Assembly: GCF_027596085.1 (NCBI RefSeq)
Contig: NC_072454.1
Span: 26,250,323-26,314,322, forward strand
Length of the DNA: 64,000 nt
Origin: Anoplopoma fimbria
Taxonomy: Eukaryota > Chordata > Actinopteri > Perciformes > Anoplopomatidae
Direction of reading: 5' to 3'
Position numbers and translations under genes: made by a program. The notes below the pieces were generated by a model that saw nothing but the letters and a program-made list of their open reading frames with translations, searched no databases and was not told the origin of the DNA. Shown piece by piece: positions 45,545 to 57,800 of this stretch. How positions within the stretch are numbered: position 1 is the stretch's first letter; each line of letters starts with the position of its first letter.

Positions 45545-46970
45545 TGTACTTGGTACCAGAACACCCTAGGCCAAAGGTCTATGATCGACTTTGTAGTTGT
45601 GTCATCAGACCTGCGGCCGTATGTCTTGGACACTCGGGTGAAGAGAGGAGCAGAGCTGTCAACTGATCACCACCTGGTGGTGTGTTGGATCAGGTGGTGG
45701 GGGAGGCTGCCGGACAGACCCGGTAAACCCAAACGTGTGGTGAGGGTGACAGGGTACAGTGCCTGTGGAGTGGCAGACAGGGGTGGTGGTTCCCATTTTC
45801 AAAAAGGGGGACCAGAGAGTGTGCTCCAATTATAGGGGTATCACACTGCTCAGCCTCCCCGGGAAAGTTTACTCCAGGGTGCTGGAAAGGAGGCTCCGGC
45901 CGATTGTCGAACCTCAGATTCAGGAGGAGCAATGCGGATTCCGTCCTGGCCGTGGAACAGTGGACCAGCTCTTTACCCTTGCAGGTCTGTTGGAGGGTGC
46001 ATGGGAGTTTGCTCATCCAGTCTACATGTGTTTTGTGGACTTGGAGAAGGCCTTCGACCGCGTCCCTTGGGGAGTCCCTCGGGGAGTCCTGTGGGGGGTA
46101 CTGAGGGAATATGGGGTACCTGGTTCGATGCTACGAGCCATTCAGTCCTTGTATGACCAAAGTGAGAGCTGTGTCCTGATACTTGGCACAAAGTCGAGCT
46201 TGTTCCCAGTGCGTGTTGGCCTCCGCCAGGGCTGCCCCTTGTCACCAATCCTGTTTGTGATTTTCATGGACAGGATTTCAAGGCACAGCCGGGGGAGGAG
46301 AGTTTCCGGTTTGGGGACCTCAGAATCGCATTTTGCAGATGATGTGGTTCTGTTGGCTCCTTCAGAACGTGACCTTCAGCACGCACTGAGGCAGTTCATA
46401 GCCAAGTGTGAAGCGGTCGGGATGAGAGTCAGTATCTCCAAGTCTGAGGCCATGGTTCTCTTCCGGAAAACGGTGGATTGCACCCTCTGGGTTGGGAGTG
46501 AGTCACTGCCCCAATCGAGGGAGTTCAAGTATCTCGGGATCTTATTCACGAGTGAGGGTAAAATGGAGCGGGAGATGGACAGGCGGTTCGGTGCAGCGTC
46601 AGCAGTGATGCGGGCGTTGTACCGGACTGTTGTGGTGAAGAAGGAGCTGAGCCGTAAGGCAAAGCTCTCGATTTACCAGTCCATCTACGTTCCAACCCTC
46701 CCCTATGGTCATGAGCTTTGGGTAGTGACCGAAAGAATGAGATCGCGAACCCCCTGGACTCCTCCGTTTAGAAGTTTTCCAGGCACGTCCAACTGGTAAG
46801 AGGCCTCGGGGTCGACCCAGAACACGCTGGAGAGATTATATATCTCGTCCGGCCTGGGAACGCCTCTGGGTTCCCCAGGAGGAGCTGCAAAGTGTTGCTG
46901 GGGAGAAGGACGTCTGGAGGACCCTCCTTAGCTTGCTGCCCCGGCGGAGGAAGATGGATGGAAGAAAAAA
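45545..46970 (+). mobile_element. RTE-like LINE with long open RT frame and two internal deletions
   Basis: The endonuclease C-terminus comes first: QNTLGQRSMIDFVVVSSDLR and the catalytic STDHHLVV. A deletion at about 45745 joins it, out of frame, to the start of the RT. The RT frame (45759-46799) is open for 346 codons without its own ATG. Past about 46750 a second deletion (missing the usual FLRRVAGL zinc-like region) shifts the frame. The tail RPRTRWRDYISR..AWERL is still recognisable to ~46960, ending in GATGGATGGAAG. The 5' end is truncated. It is one of the better-preserved elements here, but lacks most of the endonuclease. Clade (RTE/RTE-X versus others) is from memory. Confidence 0.8.
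45759..46799 (+). pseudogene. LINE reverse transcriptase, open for 346 codons, incomplete
   Basis: The RT would copy LINE RNA at the target site. Motifs in order: VVVPIFKKGD (about residue 9), NYRGITLLS (24), QCGFRPGRGTVDQL (58), motif A CFVDLEKAFDRVP (91-103), motif B LRQGCPLSPILF (155-166), motif C HFADDVVLL (191-199, DNA 46332-46343 for FADD), KSEAMVL and EFKYLGILFTSEG, then RKAKLSIYQSIYVPTLPYGH. Active-site Asp residues of motifs A and C are present. A four-residue repeat (WGVPRGVLWGV) near 104-114 is unusual. The first codon is GTG and only marks where the frame opens after a deletion, so it is not a true gene start. The last 20 residues are out of the native frame. Confidence 0.8.
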
Positions 46971-46974
46971 GAGA

Positions 46975-49900
46975 TTACAAAAAAATCTATTTTTTATTGA
47001 TTTTATATCAAAATCCAATCACCTTTACTTCCTGTAAAACCAAAAAATCACAAACAAATTTCAACCAATATTACCATGACATCCATCCATCAATTACTCT
47101 GCAACTTTTAGAAAAGTGAGGTTTGTGAGGAGCCACAGTCCTCTTCAGCTCTGTATTGCACTACATTCTAAGTTTGTCCACTTTTTTGTGGTCCAATCAA
47201 ATTAATGAAAAAGATTGGATTTGAATCCTGTAAACTAAAATATTTAATTTATTCATTAATAAAACAGAGGAATACGTACAGTACAGAAGCTAAAGAAAGT
47301 TTTTTTTTTAGGAGCTGATTCGTTTTAATCGGTTTAATGTCCTAAAGGACTGAAATATGTTTTCTGCAAAAAAAAGACTGGTCCTTCAGCGACAATCTGA
47401 CAGACAGCAATCACTATGCTAAGATCCAAAACTTTGAGCTTCATGGGGAATCCGTCCGAGATTTTATACCCAGCTGACAGGAACTGTGTTGCCAGGTTCA
47501 AAAGACTTTGCCTGTAAAAGCTGTCAGTCAATCTCTGATGCAGACTAAACAACCGGACCAAGACTGCCTGAAAAAGTAGGTCATGGTCTGCTTCCAAGTG
47601 ATCTGATGCGGTTTCTTTATGGGGTAAGAGCAAAGTAGGCCAGCCACAGGAAGCTGTAGTAGTCGATATGTGAGTTTAGCATGAATTCTAAAAGCTACAT
47701 ATACAATTACATCCATCCGTGATCTGTGAGAATCATGTATTAATAACTGGGCTAATGTTCCATGAACAATCATAATATGATTCACACAGGAAAAAGACTA
47801 ACTGGGATACAGACAATATGCAGATGCATCTTCCAGTCATTAGTAAGTACGTTAAACAAAATGTGAAACATTATAATGATGCAGTGATCTATTATCAATA
47901 TGAATGTAATCTATGCATGTTTTGATTAATAGGTATAGATGATAAATCCAAAGGTATTGCTTGTGGAATGACAGCTGTCAGAAAAAACGCCCAGTCCAAC
48001 TGTCCAATCTGTCCACAGTGCGTTGAGAGTAGCCCAGTCTCACCAAAATGGTGTCGACACAATCCTTTTTAAGTCAAAAACAACTGCATTCACATACGCA
48101 TGAATATACGACGCTCAGAGCAAGTGATTGAGTATAAAAAGTGAGAAAGACTTCTTATGGAGAACCATCAGGGTTATTGACAGGTAAGAACAGGATGTAG
48201 ACAGGTAGGTGCATTAAGTGTGATACTTTACACTCTTCACAGGGCCATGTTCATGCTCTATGAATATCTACAGTGCTACATTGACTCATCATAATGCACA
48301 ATCAACATCCTCACTGTTGGCTATGATTCTCTCAGAAGAACTAGAACAGTCTCAGACCTTTTGACAAAAGGAACTTCAAGCTCTTGGACAAGCCCTAACC
48401 CACTTGGACCAGACAAACTAAAAGACAGACACACTGGGGACATTTCTGAGGTTTGAGTATTTTTCTTGCCTTAGAATGTCCAGCAGAATTACATTACATT
48501 ACATTACATTACATTACAGTCATTTAGCAGACGTTTTAGAATAAAACCCTGATGTGTCCACAAGTTAAAAAAAAGCTAATTGGACTAAAGGAGAACCTTA
48601 AACGTTTGACCTTCTGGGCCAGCATGGTTTTCATTTATGTATCTAAAGGTTAAGGTTGGTAAAGTATTTTAATCTTAGTGTCACAGTTACTACAAATATT
48701 CATTTTTTTATGATTTCAGACCTTTTCTTGATCAGAACCTTTTGAGATTGTGTTCAATAGGACGTATCTGGGATAGAAGCAGAGCAGTATGACCCTGGAT
48801 TAAATCTCATCTCAATGTACAAACACACAAGACTTTCCATTTTCATTCAGTTCTTCTGTGTTCTAACTGTATCTGCTAACTGTCTGCCATGCGTACTGTT
48901 AGCTACATTAGCAGTAGGCCACTGTGGGTCAGACTGGAAAATCTCAACAAATGAAACATTTTGACTGACAGTCATGCTTTCAAGACAATGTGTCCTATCG
49001 ATTTTGATGATCCGCATACCTTTGCTCTACTGCCACCAGCATCAGGTCAAAATATGCATTTGTCTAATACATTTCAAACAAATACCTGCAAAAGCAATGA
49101 AATTCCCATCACCCTCAACTGTACTTTGCGTTTCTAGTGTTTATTAGTAAATGACATGGCATTATCATTGTATCAGCTTGGGCTAGTATCTCTTTCAGTA
49201 TGACATTTCCTGCCTAGTTTCATCTGCTTCTAGAAACTCATTCCATCATGACCATCATTTATGTGTCAAGTCAAGGCTTTACCCAACCTTTTAAGCTTAA
49301 TATGTCATTAAGGATTCAACACAACACGTCTCTTTACTGTAATTGTGTGCACAAGGCTCTTGTACTCATGCAAGCCAGTGCCAAGGTCAAAGGTCACTGT
49401 TACAGATTGCGCAGGTCTTTTGTGCCTTCAGTGCTTTGATGTTGGACTTGTAGAAAAGAAAAGCTACTGATGATTACTCAGGAAGCAGAGAAGACTTGAA
49501 CACTAGAGAATTACCAAAGCAGGAACACAGGCCTACAGTCATTAGAGAGTGCATTAAGGGCTAATGCTTTCCCCATGTGCTTAAACTGATACAAAGAAAA
49601 CAAATGTGAGTTTACCTTGAAAATAATGCAGTGAGCTATCATCACCGCAAACTTGTGTCCCACATGAACAGATTTATATGTAGTTCTTATCTGCAGTTAA
49701 CATGTCTACAGGATGTCATTAACTAAAAGCCTGGACCAAAGCTTGCATAACCTTCAAAAGGGATAAGCAGTCTTTAATTATGGATGAATTTATGAAAATG
49801 ACCATGGAAATGTACCTGTAGTACCTGTTTTATCAAGAGTCGGATGAAGAATCTATAGAAAACTGTTGGTACTACGTTTCCATGATGACGCTGTCTGTCT

Positions 49901-52785
49901 GGACAGCATTATCAGCTGTAACTGCGGAGTAAGAGTAGAACAGAGCGGCGGCTGTGAGCTTACCAGTGGGACATGCTCACATGCACTAACATGCACTAAC
50001 ATGCACTAAAAGACACGCGGCTGGCCCGCTATGTGAACAAATAGAGGAAAAGCTCTAATAACGACACAGACGGAGGAAGAGATATTTCATTCTCTGCTCA
50101 GATAGACATTACTGATAGTTGTTTGATATTATATTAATGCTCAGAAAATCTAATTTAGCAGCTTTAAGTAAGTGACGCAATACCACAGTATAAATATATT
50201 CCATTCAAAATAATGGTCCTGCATTCAAAATTTTACAAAGCCAAAGTACAGAGTAAAATATAAATTATAAAAAGTAGAATAAAAATACTCATTATACCAT
50301 TTAGCACCATTTATATTATATTTGTTATACAATAGAAAACTGTTACTGATGCTATTGTTAAGACTAGACAAAGAGTCTCATATAGCCCTCATGACTTTGA
50401 GTCCATCTCAGTATTTTAAGATATTTCAGGATAAATGCACAAAGGAGAAAGCAAAATTTACTGAAAATCGTCAAGTATGAATGAGTATTTTGACCTTGAA
50501 AGGAAATGATATATCTTACAGCTGCTGACTCCACCTCTGAACGCTTGATAGTGGACTTAAATAGAAGGGTATCTGACCTCAAGTGAAAGGTCCTTATGGT
50601 ATTGACAACAGCAGGATATCCCCATTATCAACAAAGCACTGAGGAAATCCAATGTTTGTGCACTGCTTTTGTAATACCAAGGACTTGATTGTCTCCCAGT
50701 GCGTCACAAGCAGTTTTTCATGGATTCTTTACTGGCACTAAGTTATCTTCTTAGTGTACTTCTGATATTGTGACAATTTTGGGACACAAGGCTTTTTGTG
50801 ATCACAAAATGTGGCAGCTGCCCTTCTGTTTGGGGATGGGGAGATTAGTTCACACAGTAAGCTCAAGGACACTGATAGTGTCAGGCTGCATCCTTCTCCA
50901 CTTGTTCTGCTGGTTTTTTTCACCTAAACACTATGAAGGATCACAGTGTCTCAACTGCACTGTAGAGGCTTTTTTTTTGTTTCTTGGCTGATTTGTGTTT
51001 TTTCCATTTCAATGTATTTCATTTGTTTGTGTACCTGTCAGGGAAATTTCCTGTTGATCAACAGAATACATGTAAATGAGTCAGAAATGGTTGGAACCTG
51101 TCTATCTGTCATCTGTTGTTCCTGGGTGGTTGATAGGAGGAACACTAAAATTAAAATAGAATGACATCTATAAAGAATTTACATAAAAACGAGCAAGAAC
51201 ACACACCTATAACAAAAAAACAAAGGTCAAAGAAAAACAAATTGAAGCTGATAAAGATCTTTTAATGAGTGACACAGTTATGTAATTAACATCCTTGTGA
51301 GGTTTTGTGTGTGTCATCATGGCAAAATATGTTCCTGGAAGCACAGACTGTAGCAGGATACCACAAGAGAGTGTCGGAGTACTTTGCTTACTTTGGTAAC
51401 ATATAATTATACTAGTATAGCATTTTTTGTTTTGCTATGGCCTCAACTCAATGTGCTCTCAATAGCTTTTTGTTTCAGTGCGGTCATCAACAAAACATAT
51501 AACCAAATAGCACATACAACAGAAACCTACTTCCACAATTACAATACAGTAACCAGATAATAAATATAATAGTGCAAACAGATGGCTCATGTCCTCATGG
51601 TGACAAGTTAAAGTGCATGTGCTTGTTTGTACAACCGAGCATCTAGGATGCGGATCGATTCAGGATCAGTGCTATTGTGGAAGCCAGATGTTCTGGTCTT
51701 AATACTGCTGAATCTTTGACCTGAAGGAGTAGACTGAACAGAGGGTTTGCCAGCTGGGAGGAGTCCTACAACATGTTCAAACCTTTCTGCTGGATGCTAC
51801 GTGGTATAAAGTTAAGAAGTAGTTCGGAGTAGATCGTGGCTGCTCTATCTGACCTCTTTTGGTAATGTGTATCAATCTTTTATCGTAACCATTTTCTCAC
51901 GTATCAAATGCCTTTAATTTTATATTTTTTTGCCTTTAGAAAATAACAAAAAACAATAACATTCAGCTAAATGCTACTGCACTTCACTGACGGGTGTGAA
52001 TGTTATCTTAACATTGTTTGCTTTGGCTCAGTTCTCCAGTGTCTGCTGCAGATCCACAAACTGATATGACTGGTAACATAATTTACTGGTCCATCACGTG
52101 GTGGCCATCAAATGTCAGCCCTCTTCAGAGCTGCTGCCATTTCAAACAACACAATGGCTGCAGATTGAGCTTGACTCACACTGAAATGAGTTTATGACCT
52201 GCCTAGAGGCATGCGAGTGGAATAAATGGCTCCCTGTACACCTGTCCCACCAGAAGACAGTCTGTTTCCCAGGATTTCTTAATGCTGCAGAGGAGAGGTC
52301 AGGAGAGACTGTTTTCACTAAAACAACTCATTCTTACCAATCAAAGTGCTATTACTATTCAATTCACAAGGTCATGTTGGAAAAAACAAGAATTAGCCTT
52401 TGTATTGTACAATATCCATCACTTGATTTGTATTCCATTTGGCTCCTAACTTTACCTTTAAAAGGGCTACATTTGTCAGAGATGCACTTAAGTTGTCACT
52501 CATGAAGACACATGAATCCACCCGCCCCGGCCAAAATTACCACCCACAATCTACTGCAATGGTCATTAATAAGAAGAACAGCACCTGAGTCAACAGAGCG
52601 AGTGCTCGGCTGTAATGAGAGGCTCTCAAAGCGTCTGCTCCTCTCCAGCATGGATGCAATTAGTTGGCCTATACATTCATTTAACACAGCAGTGTACAAC
52701 CTCATTCAACTGCCCTCCATAAAAAAAGTTGACATGTTTATCCAGGGGATGCATACTGGTCTGAAAAAAAAAAGTTAATTTGATA
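46975..52785. other. 5.8 kb without a supported gene; minor repeats
   Basis: Contains an (ATTAC)n tract with TCATTTAGCAGACG at 48488-48532, a common fish retroelement tail, and a repeat fragment at 49838-50065 with a small tandem expansion (ACATGCACTA three times). Frames at 47334-47785 on the minus strand (85-99 codons) have no motif. Nothing suggests an exon with good splice sites. Confidence 0.5.
49838..50065. repeat. dispersed repeat fragment, copy of 3537-3895 family
   Basis: Shared blocks are CTACGTTTCCATGATGACGC, TATCAGCTGTAACTG, GTAAGAGTAGAAC and CACATGCACTAAAAG. Here ACATGCACTA is expanded to three tandem copies (49978-50010), whereas the copy at 3829 has one. Confidence 0.6.
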
Positions 52786-52794
52786 ATTTCCAGG

Positions 52795-53165
52795 TCTTAA
52801 AATGTTTATTTAAAAACAGCCCAAAATCACAAATTACAAATTAGCCTCAGAGGGCTTTACAATCTGTGCACATGTCCGACCCTCACATCCTCTGTCCATC
52901 CTCTGTCCTTCCCTCACATCGGCACAGGAAAAACTCCCCTAAAAAAAACCTTTAACAGGGAGAAAAAAGGAAGAAACCTCTGGGAGAACGACAGAGGAGG
53001 GATCCTTCTCCCAGGATGGACAGAATGCAATAGATGTCATGTGTACAGAATGAACAGCATAACAGAGATACAACACATTCAATGTATATGACATAAATGA
53101 TTCATATAATCACAGTAGTAAGCAGAGTAACGAAGGAAAAAATTAAGACTACTTATAATAAAAGA
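52795..53165 (-). mobile_element. retroelement of the (GAATT)n-tailed family, reversed, partial
   Basis: CAGCCCAAAATCACAAATTA, GCCTCAGAGGGCTTTACAAT, CATCGGCACAGGAAAAACTC, GGAGAAAAAAGGAAGAAACC and GGATGGACAGAATGCAATAG match 59328-59700. The element's own 3' end is at the low coordinate. A small duplication of CATCCTCTGTCC occurs at 52887-52910. No ORF is expected. Confidence 0.75.
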
Positions 53166-53179
53166 AGCAATGATATATA

Positions 53180-53400
53180 TTACATATTACAGCCGCACTG
53201 AGCGCGGTTCTCTTTTAAGATGTTTTGTAAGTTCTCCTTCAAATGCTTATCCCCCACACCCATCTTAAAATGCTCAGCGGTTTTCACCAACTGTTCTCGT
53301 GAACAACGTTTCAATAACTCATCCGACAGAGCTCTCAAATAGATGAGCCCCCATATGTCACAGCTAGGCTCAAAGACTGGGACAAAACAGGAAGACAAGC
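53180..53400 (-). mobile_element. possible LTR-retroelement gag start, fragment
   Basis: On the minus strand a 72-codon frame carries LIYLRALSDELLKRCSREQL, VKTAEHFKMGVGDKHLKENL and QNILKEN. It resembles the SAP-like N-terminal region of many fish LTR-element gag proteins (xLLxxCxxxxLxxxAxHFxxxxxxxxxKxxL). Just before it is TGGGGGCTCATC, whose first nine bases equal the tRNA-Pro type primer-binding site used by many retroelements. LTRs were not delimited. Assignment by pattern only. Confidence 0.3.
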
Positions 53401-53635
53401 AAGCTGGCTGCTAAGCAAAGCATTTTATTAGCCACAAAATTAAATGAAACAATACAAAGGGTAGTTATCAGTTGTCAATCCTAAAGTGCATGTATGGGTG
53501 TGTGTGGCAGTGTATAGCAATTAACAGAACATAAACCCAACAGAAATGTGTCAAGATGGTGGCAGAAAGGATCTCCTCTCCCAGATAATGATGATGCCAA
53601 ATAACTTAACCTAAGGTACTGTCAAACTGGCAGAT

Positions 53636-53860
53636 CGATTTAATGGAAGTCTATGAGAAAATGACTCTACTCCTCTCTTGATTTATTCCCTCAGTAAACA
53701 TTGTAAACATCAGTTTATGGTCTCAATCTCTAGTTTCAAGCCTTCTTCAATACAGCATGATGTTCATTTAGGAAATTATGGTCCATTTATAGTCAAATAG
53801 ACCATAAAGCAGGGTATGCTTTAAGGCGGGCTTACTGTGATTGACAGGTTCCAGATCTGA
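53636..53860 (-). repeat. ~500-bp dispersed repeat, copy E, partial
   Basis: On the minus strand it has AAAGCATACCCTGCTTTATG, TAAATGGACCATAATTTCCT, GAAGGCTTGAAACTAGAGAT and CTCATAGACTTCCATTAAAT. Both ends of the family are missing. Confidence 0.75.
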
Positions 53861-53869
53861 ATCCGGCGT

Positions 53870-55390
53870 GGATAAGTAACGCTTCCGCATCGGCTTCACT
53901 AGGCAAAAGCGGAGGTAGCTGCCTCGTGGGGCCTAAGTGCGTTGCTCCGTCACTAAGCTGCGGTGTAGGTAGTCACAGGCCTGAATCAACATCTGTTAAG
54001 GAAAATTCTACTTTCTTTGTGACTTACTTATAAACGGGACAACTTGCATGGCTAGCAACACACATGTGACACATATGTATTGTTGTTGTACATGCCAGTG
54101 AGTATGTGATTTGCCTCAAGTTGGTTTATAGCAATTAGCTGTATCTGCATGTTCTTAGCACTACAGGACACAGCTAGCTTTAACTTCAGCCTGCAGGATG
54201 ATCATTGACAACTCACTCATTTAACAGTCTTGATTTCCCTTGTTCAGGAGACTAGAGATTAGAGGAACTGCTAAAGAGGATTAAGCAACTAAATGTTTAA
54301 CAAATTTTTCTGGGAGGTGATCCGAATATATTTCAATACATTTGGGTTATTTCCAATCATCAGTTTCTGGCCAGATAGGGTCCGTGATTGATAGAATTTG
54401 CGTCATATCAGCTGTTCCCTGCATGTTCTCTTTTGTGACCGTGAAGCATTCATTTTGGAGGTCATTTCTCTTGCAGTGTCTTTGTCAAAAGAGCATGTCC
54501 TGATGCCCTGATAAGTTAAAGAATAGGGTTCAAGGTAAAAACAAGGTTATCCTAGCTGGAAGGGGATATTACAGACAGGGTTAGAGACTTCCTGATCTGT
54601 GCTTCCCAGCCTCCCAGCAAGAGATGTTGAACTGTGCAGAGAAGAAGCTGTGTGGAAGTCCATCATTAAATATACTAAAATATTAAATATCCAAACACAA
54701 ACACTAGCTATCATTCAAATTTGTATTGATGGACAAATACATAGCCAGAATTGTTTGTAGATGATACCAAATATATTTGGGGTCTTGTTATATTTTCAAC
54801 CTATGAAGTTTTCAGAAGTTTAGTTTCATGATGAATGAAATGAATACACTGATTCTCTAAGAGACATAACTGAATCTGTGCACTAAAGAGTATTCAAATA
54901 AAGAAATTCTGATAGGAAATCTTAATGGACTCGTCCCAATTGACTTTAATTCTTTTGTTGTTCATATTGACATTGGGGCTCTCCCAAATTATATGTACTC
55001 ACTGTAGTTTCCTGAGCCCTCCTTATAATCTTGGTTAGTACACTCAGTACACTTAACATTTATTTATAAAAAGATGTGTTTTTCTTTAAATTGAATTTAA
55101 ATTTGTTTTTCCATATAAACAGAAAAATACATATTGTATTTTGAGTTTTATTATGTTTAAACAGAGTTTATTTCTCATCATTATTTTACATCCCACTCAA
55201 TGTTTGGCCATCTGGAGCAATGGGAGTTTTCCTGGTGGGCAAAGTATACATCATTTTGAATAAACCTAGCCCTAGCTTCAATAAAAATAACCAAGTGCTT
55301 TGTGTCTGGCCCAGGTGAGTTGGCAATCTTTTTCTTAAATCGTTCATTCAATAATTTTAAGCACAATGTAGTGAAATGAAACCTCTGCAA
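53870..55390. other. 1.5 kb without a supported gene
   Basis: 53870-53990 is a GC-richer segment (GGCAAAAGCGGAGGTAGCTG, GCTGCGGTGTAGGTAG) that may be another repeat piece. The rest is AT-rich with no motif. Confidence 0.45.
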
Positions 55391-55394
55391 TTAA

Positions 55395-55525
55395 CCAATC
55401 CTTAGCATTAAGAGCAGTGAGCTCCTGTAAAGCCCCCAGGACATGTCAGGAAGTAACACGGATTGAACCGGCAACTTTGTGAGTAAGGGTCGTACTGCTC
55501 CACCTACTCAGCAACAGAGAAGAAG
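55395..55525 (-). repeat. tRNA-headed SINE fragment
   Basis: On the minus strand: GTTGCTGAGTAGGTGGAGCA (A box), GACCCTTACTCACAAAGTTG, GCCGGTTCAATCCG (B box), and TTCCTGACATGTCCTGGGGG with TTTACAGGAGCTCACTGC. The arrangement of the two polymerase III boxes about 35 bp apart supports a SINE head; acceptor-stem pairing is absent so it is not a tRNA gene. Confidence 0.55.
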
Positions 55526-56690
55526 AGATTGAAGTCCCTTGAGACTGATTAGGCTAAAATGTTTAAAATAAGATAGAATTATTAGGCTCTCAGTCAATCA
55601 TCTCAGCCTAGTGGCTTGAAGGCACTGGCAGCAGAGAGGAGATAGGGCATCCCAATGAGCCCAGCGAAACTCTTCGACAAGGTTCTGCAGCTGAAGCTGT
55701 AAAAAAGAAGACAAAAGGGATAAAAAGAGTTTCTGATCGTGAAGAGAAGCCAGTATTTAAACATGCAGAAACCCAGTGTAGGCACCAGCAGCATGTGTGT
55801 GCAGTGACCATAACGATGAGCTGACAGAGGGAGATTAAGAAATGCTATGGCCAATTATGGGTTTATACTCTACAAAAGCCCTGCGTTAACTCCCATGCCG
55901 GGAACACAGAGGGAGGCAGTGTCTAATACAGTAAATACCTGCACAGGGACCACTGAGACGAAAATGTGGCCCAAACGATAAAACAGCCCAGCAGGTTGGG
56001 TTTCATGGTAAACCTACACCACAGCTCCATCTTTCTGCCTGCAGCACTAAATATAAACATAGACAGCTGAGGAGGGCAGGACCTGAAGCTCCCTGGGGTT
56101 AAACTTGTGATTTATGCCAAAGAAACACCAGCAAAGCCTTTAATTGGGGGTCACTGCTGGCACTGGTACTTTATAGACCAACTGTTCCCAGACCAACTTT
56201 ATTAACACACAGATACAACTGTGCGGGTCTTGGGACATGCATCTATTTTTCTCCTCATCTTAATACTAGAGCCCGAAAGTGGCATAACATGTACATGAGA
56301 GCATTAATTACACTGGCAGTAGACATAAAATATTGGACATTATGGCACTCTTGTTTACAAATGATTAGAAAACCTTATGTTTCCAAGACTTTAGAGTCAA
56401 CTTAAGCTGCCAAAGTCTCATTATCCTTCACATGATGATCCTAATTGCTCATGTAATTGGAAAGCTATTGAGTTTAAATGTTGAGAATGACTTTCACAGC
56501 AGCACACATAGACATACAGATAACAGACACAGCAGCTGTTTTTGTCCATCTGTACTTAACAAGTCAGTTGAGCTAAATGTCCACTCAGACTGAAAGACTC
56601 TGGGTTACACACAAAGAACGCACAAGGAACATCCCTAATCTATTTAACCACATAGAAACCTTTCGCTATTGACAATACAATCTTTTTTGC
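55526..56690. other. 1.2 kb without a supported gene; one weak terminal-exon candidate
   Basis: On the minus strand, 55700-55610 has a polypyrimidine tract and TTTTTTACAG followed by an open stretch ending at a stop (reading CRTLSKSFAGLIGMPYLL). No family was recognised. The remainder is AT-rich. Confidence 0.4.
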
Positions 56691-56692
56691 CT

Positions 56693-57085
56693 TGATCCAT
56701 CGTTAAGCCGGATCAAGCTGCACATGACGGAAGAACAGCAGGACAGAGAGCAGGACTCCGGTGGGACGAGAGAAGGTGGATTTTGTGTTTACATCATGAT
56801 GCTTGGTGCTCAAACACACAGTCAAAGTTGGTGGACAACGTTTTCCTCATTTTAAATCTTTAATGTGAAGATGTCGGCCATATTATCTGCTCAGAGAACA
56901 GTTTTTGTTGCTGCTGTTTACATCCCTTATGATGGAAATTCAAAAAATGCACTACAGCAATGTACTACTGTTTCTGTTTGGTCCTGTTATAATGTGTTTG
57001 TTGTGTTACAAATCAGCTAGAACTTAATTTCGTTGTGCATCCCTGTGTTGCATAATGACAATAAATAATCCTGAATCCCTTGAAC
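56693..57085 (+). repeat. LINE-derived repeat with 3' UTR, copy 2 of the 3075-3490 repeat
   Basis: CACATGACGGAAGAACAGCA, GACAGAGAGCAGGACTCCG, TTTACATCATGATGCTTGGT, CAAAAAATGCACTACAGCAA, TAATTTCGTTGTGCATCCCT and ACAATAAATAATCCTGAATC. The better-preserved 3' end here, with TTTCGTTGTGCATCCCTGTG and AATGACAATAAA, supports a LINE 3' UTR origin. Confidence 0.55.
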
Positions 57086-57470
57086 TTGGTCACGATAGCT
57101 GAACGCAGTCTGTGTAGTCAATACTAGCCCCTCTGCTGACCCAGTCCCTTGATGGTTAACATACAGATCTTCGTTGAAACCAGGAGGTACACAGAATACA
57201 ATATTTTCATTCTGTTGTGAGTGGGGACAGACTAGTTAAACTAGAGTAGTTTCTGTAACAGGTCTCTCTGCTGAGGCCACCTTAACACCAATGGAAGGAG
57301 GAGGGACCCTGAAGTGCTGGGGATACATATACAACTACAGGTGAGATCATTTATTAACCTGCTCGATTCTAACAAAAACCTTTAACTGACATTATATGTG
57401 CAAAGACACAGTCAAAAATGACAAAAAGGGTAAAAAAAAAAAGGATTGTCATCTGAGACTGACAATTTCA

Positions 57471-57800
57471 ATTTCAATTTATTTTGTCCAGCCCAAAATC
57501 ACAAACTATAAATTTGCTTCATCCATAAATTGAGGCAAATTGAAAAGTTTTTTCAATTTATGGTTGGATCTTTCTCCCAGGATGGACAGAATGCAATAGA
57601 TGTCATGTGTACAGAATGAACAACATAACAGAGTTACAACACATTCAATCATCTGACATAGATGATTCATATAATAAGAGCAGTAAGCAGAGTAATGAAG
57701 GAAAAAATTAAGACTACTAATAATAACAGCGGCAATGAATATAATATAATTTTTAATAATGATAAGAGCAGTAATGGTAAAGGGAATAGTAATAGTAATG
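57471..57800 (-). mobile_element. retroelement of the (GAATT)n-tailed family, reversed, with internal deletion
   Basis: It starts CAATTTCAATTTATTTTGTC, CAGCCCAAAATCACAAACTA, then after a deletion or rearrangement GATGGACAGAATGCAATAGA and CATGTGTACAGAATGAACAA, to AGGAAAAAATTAAGACTACT. Between these blocks lies a short inverted stretch (AATTTATGG / CCATAAATT, 57523-57566). Confidence 0.75.

Noticed and set aside
55603..55854. Minus-strand frame read as a membrane protein exon
   Set aside because: Acceptor-like site is present, but no donor-linked upstream exon and no homologue; left as a note only.
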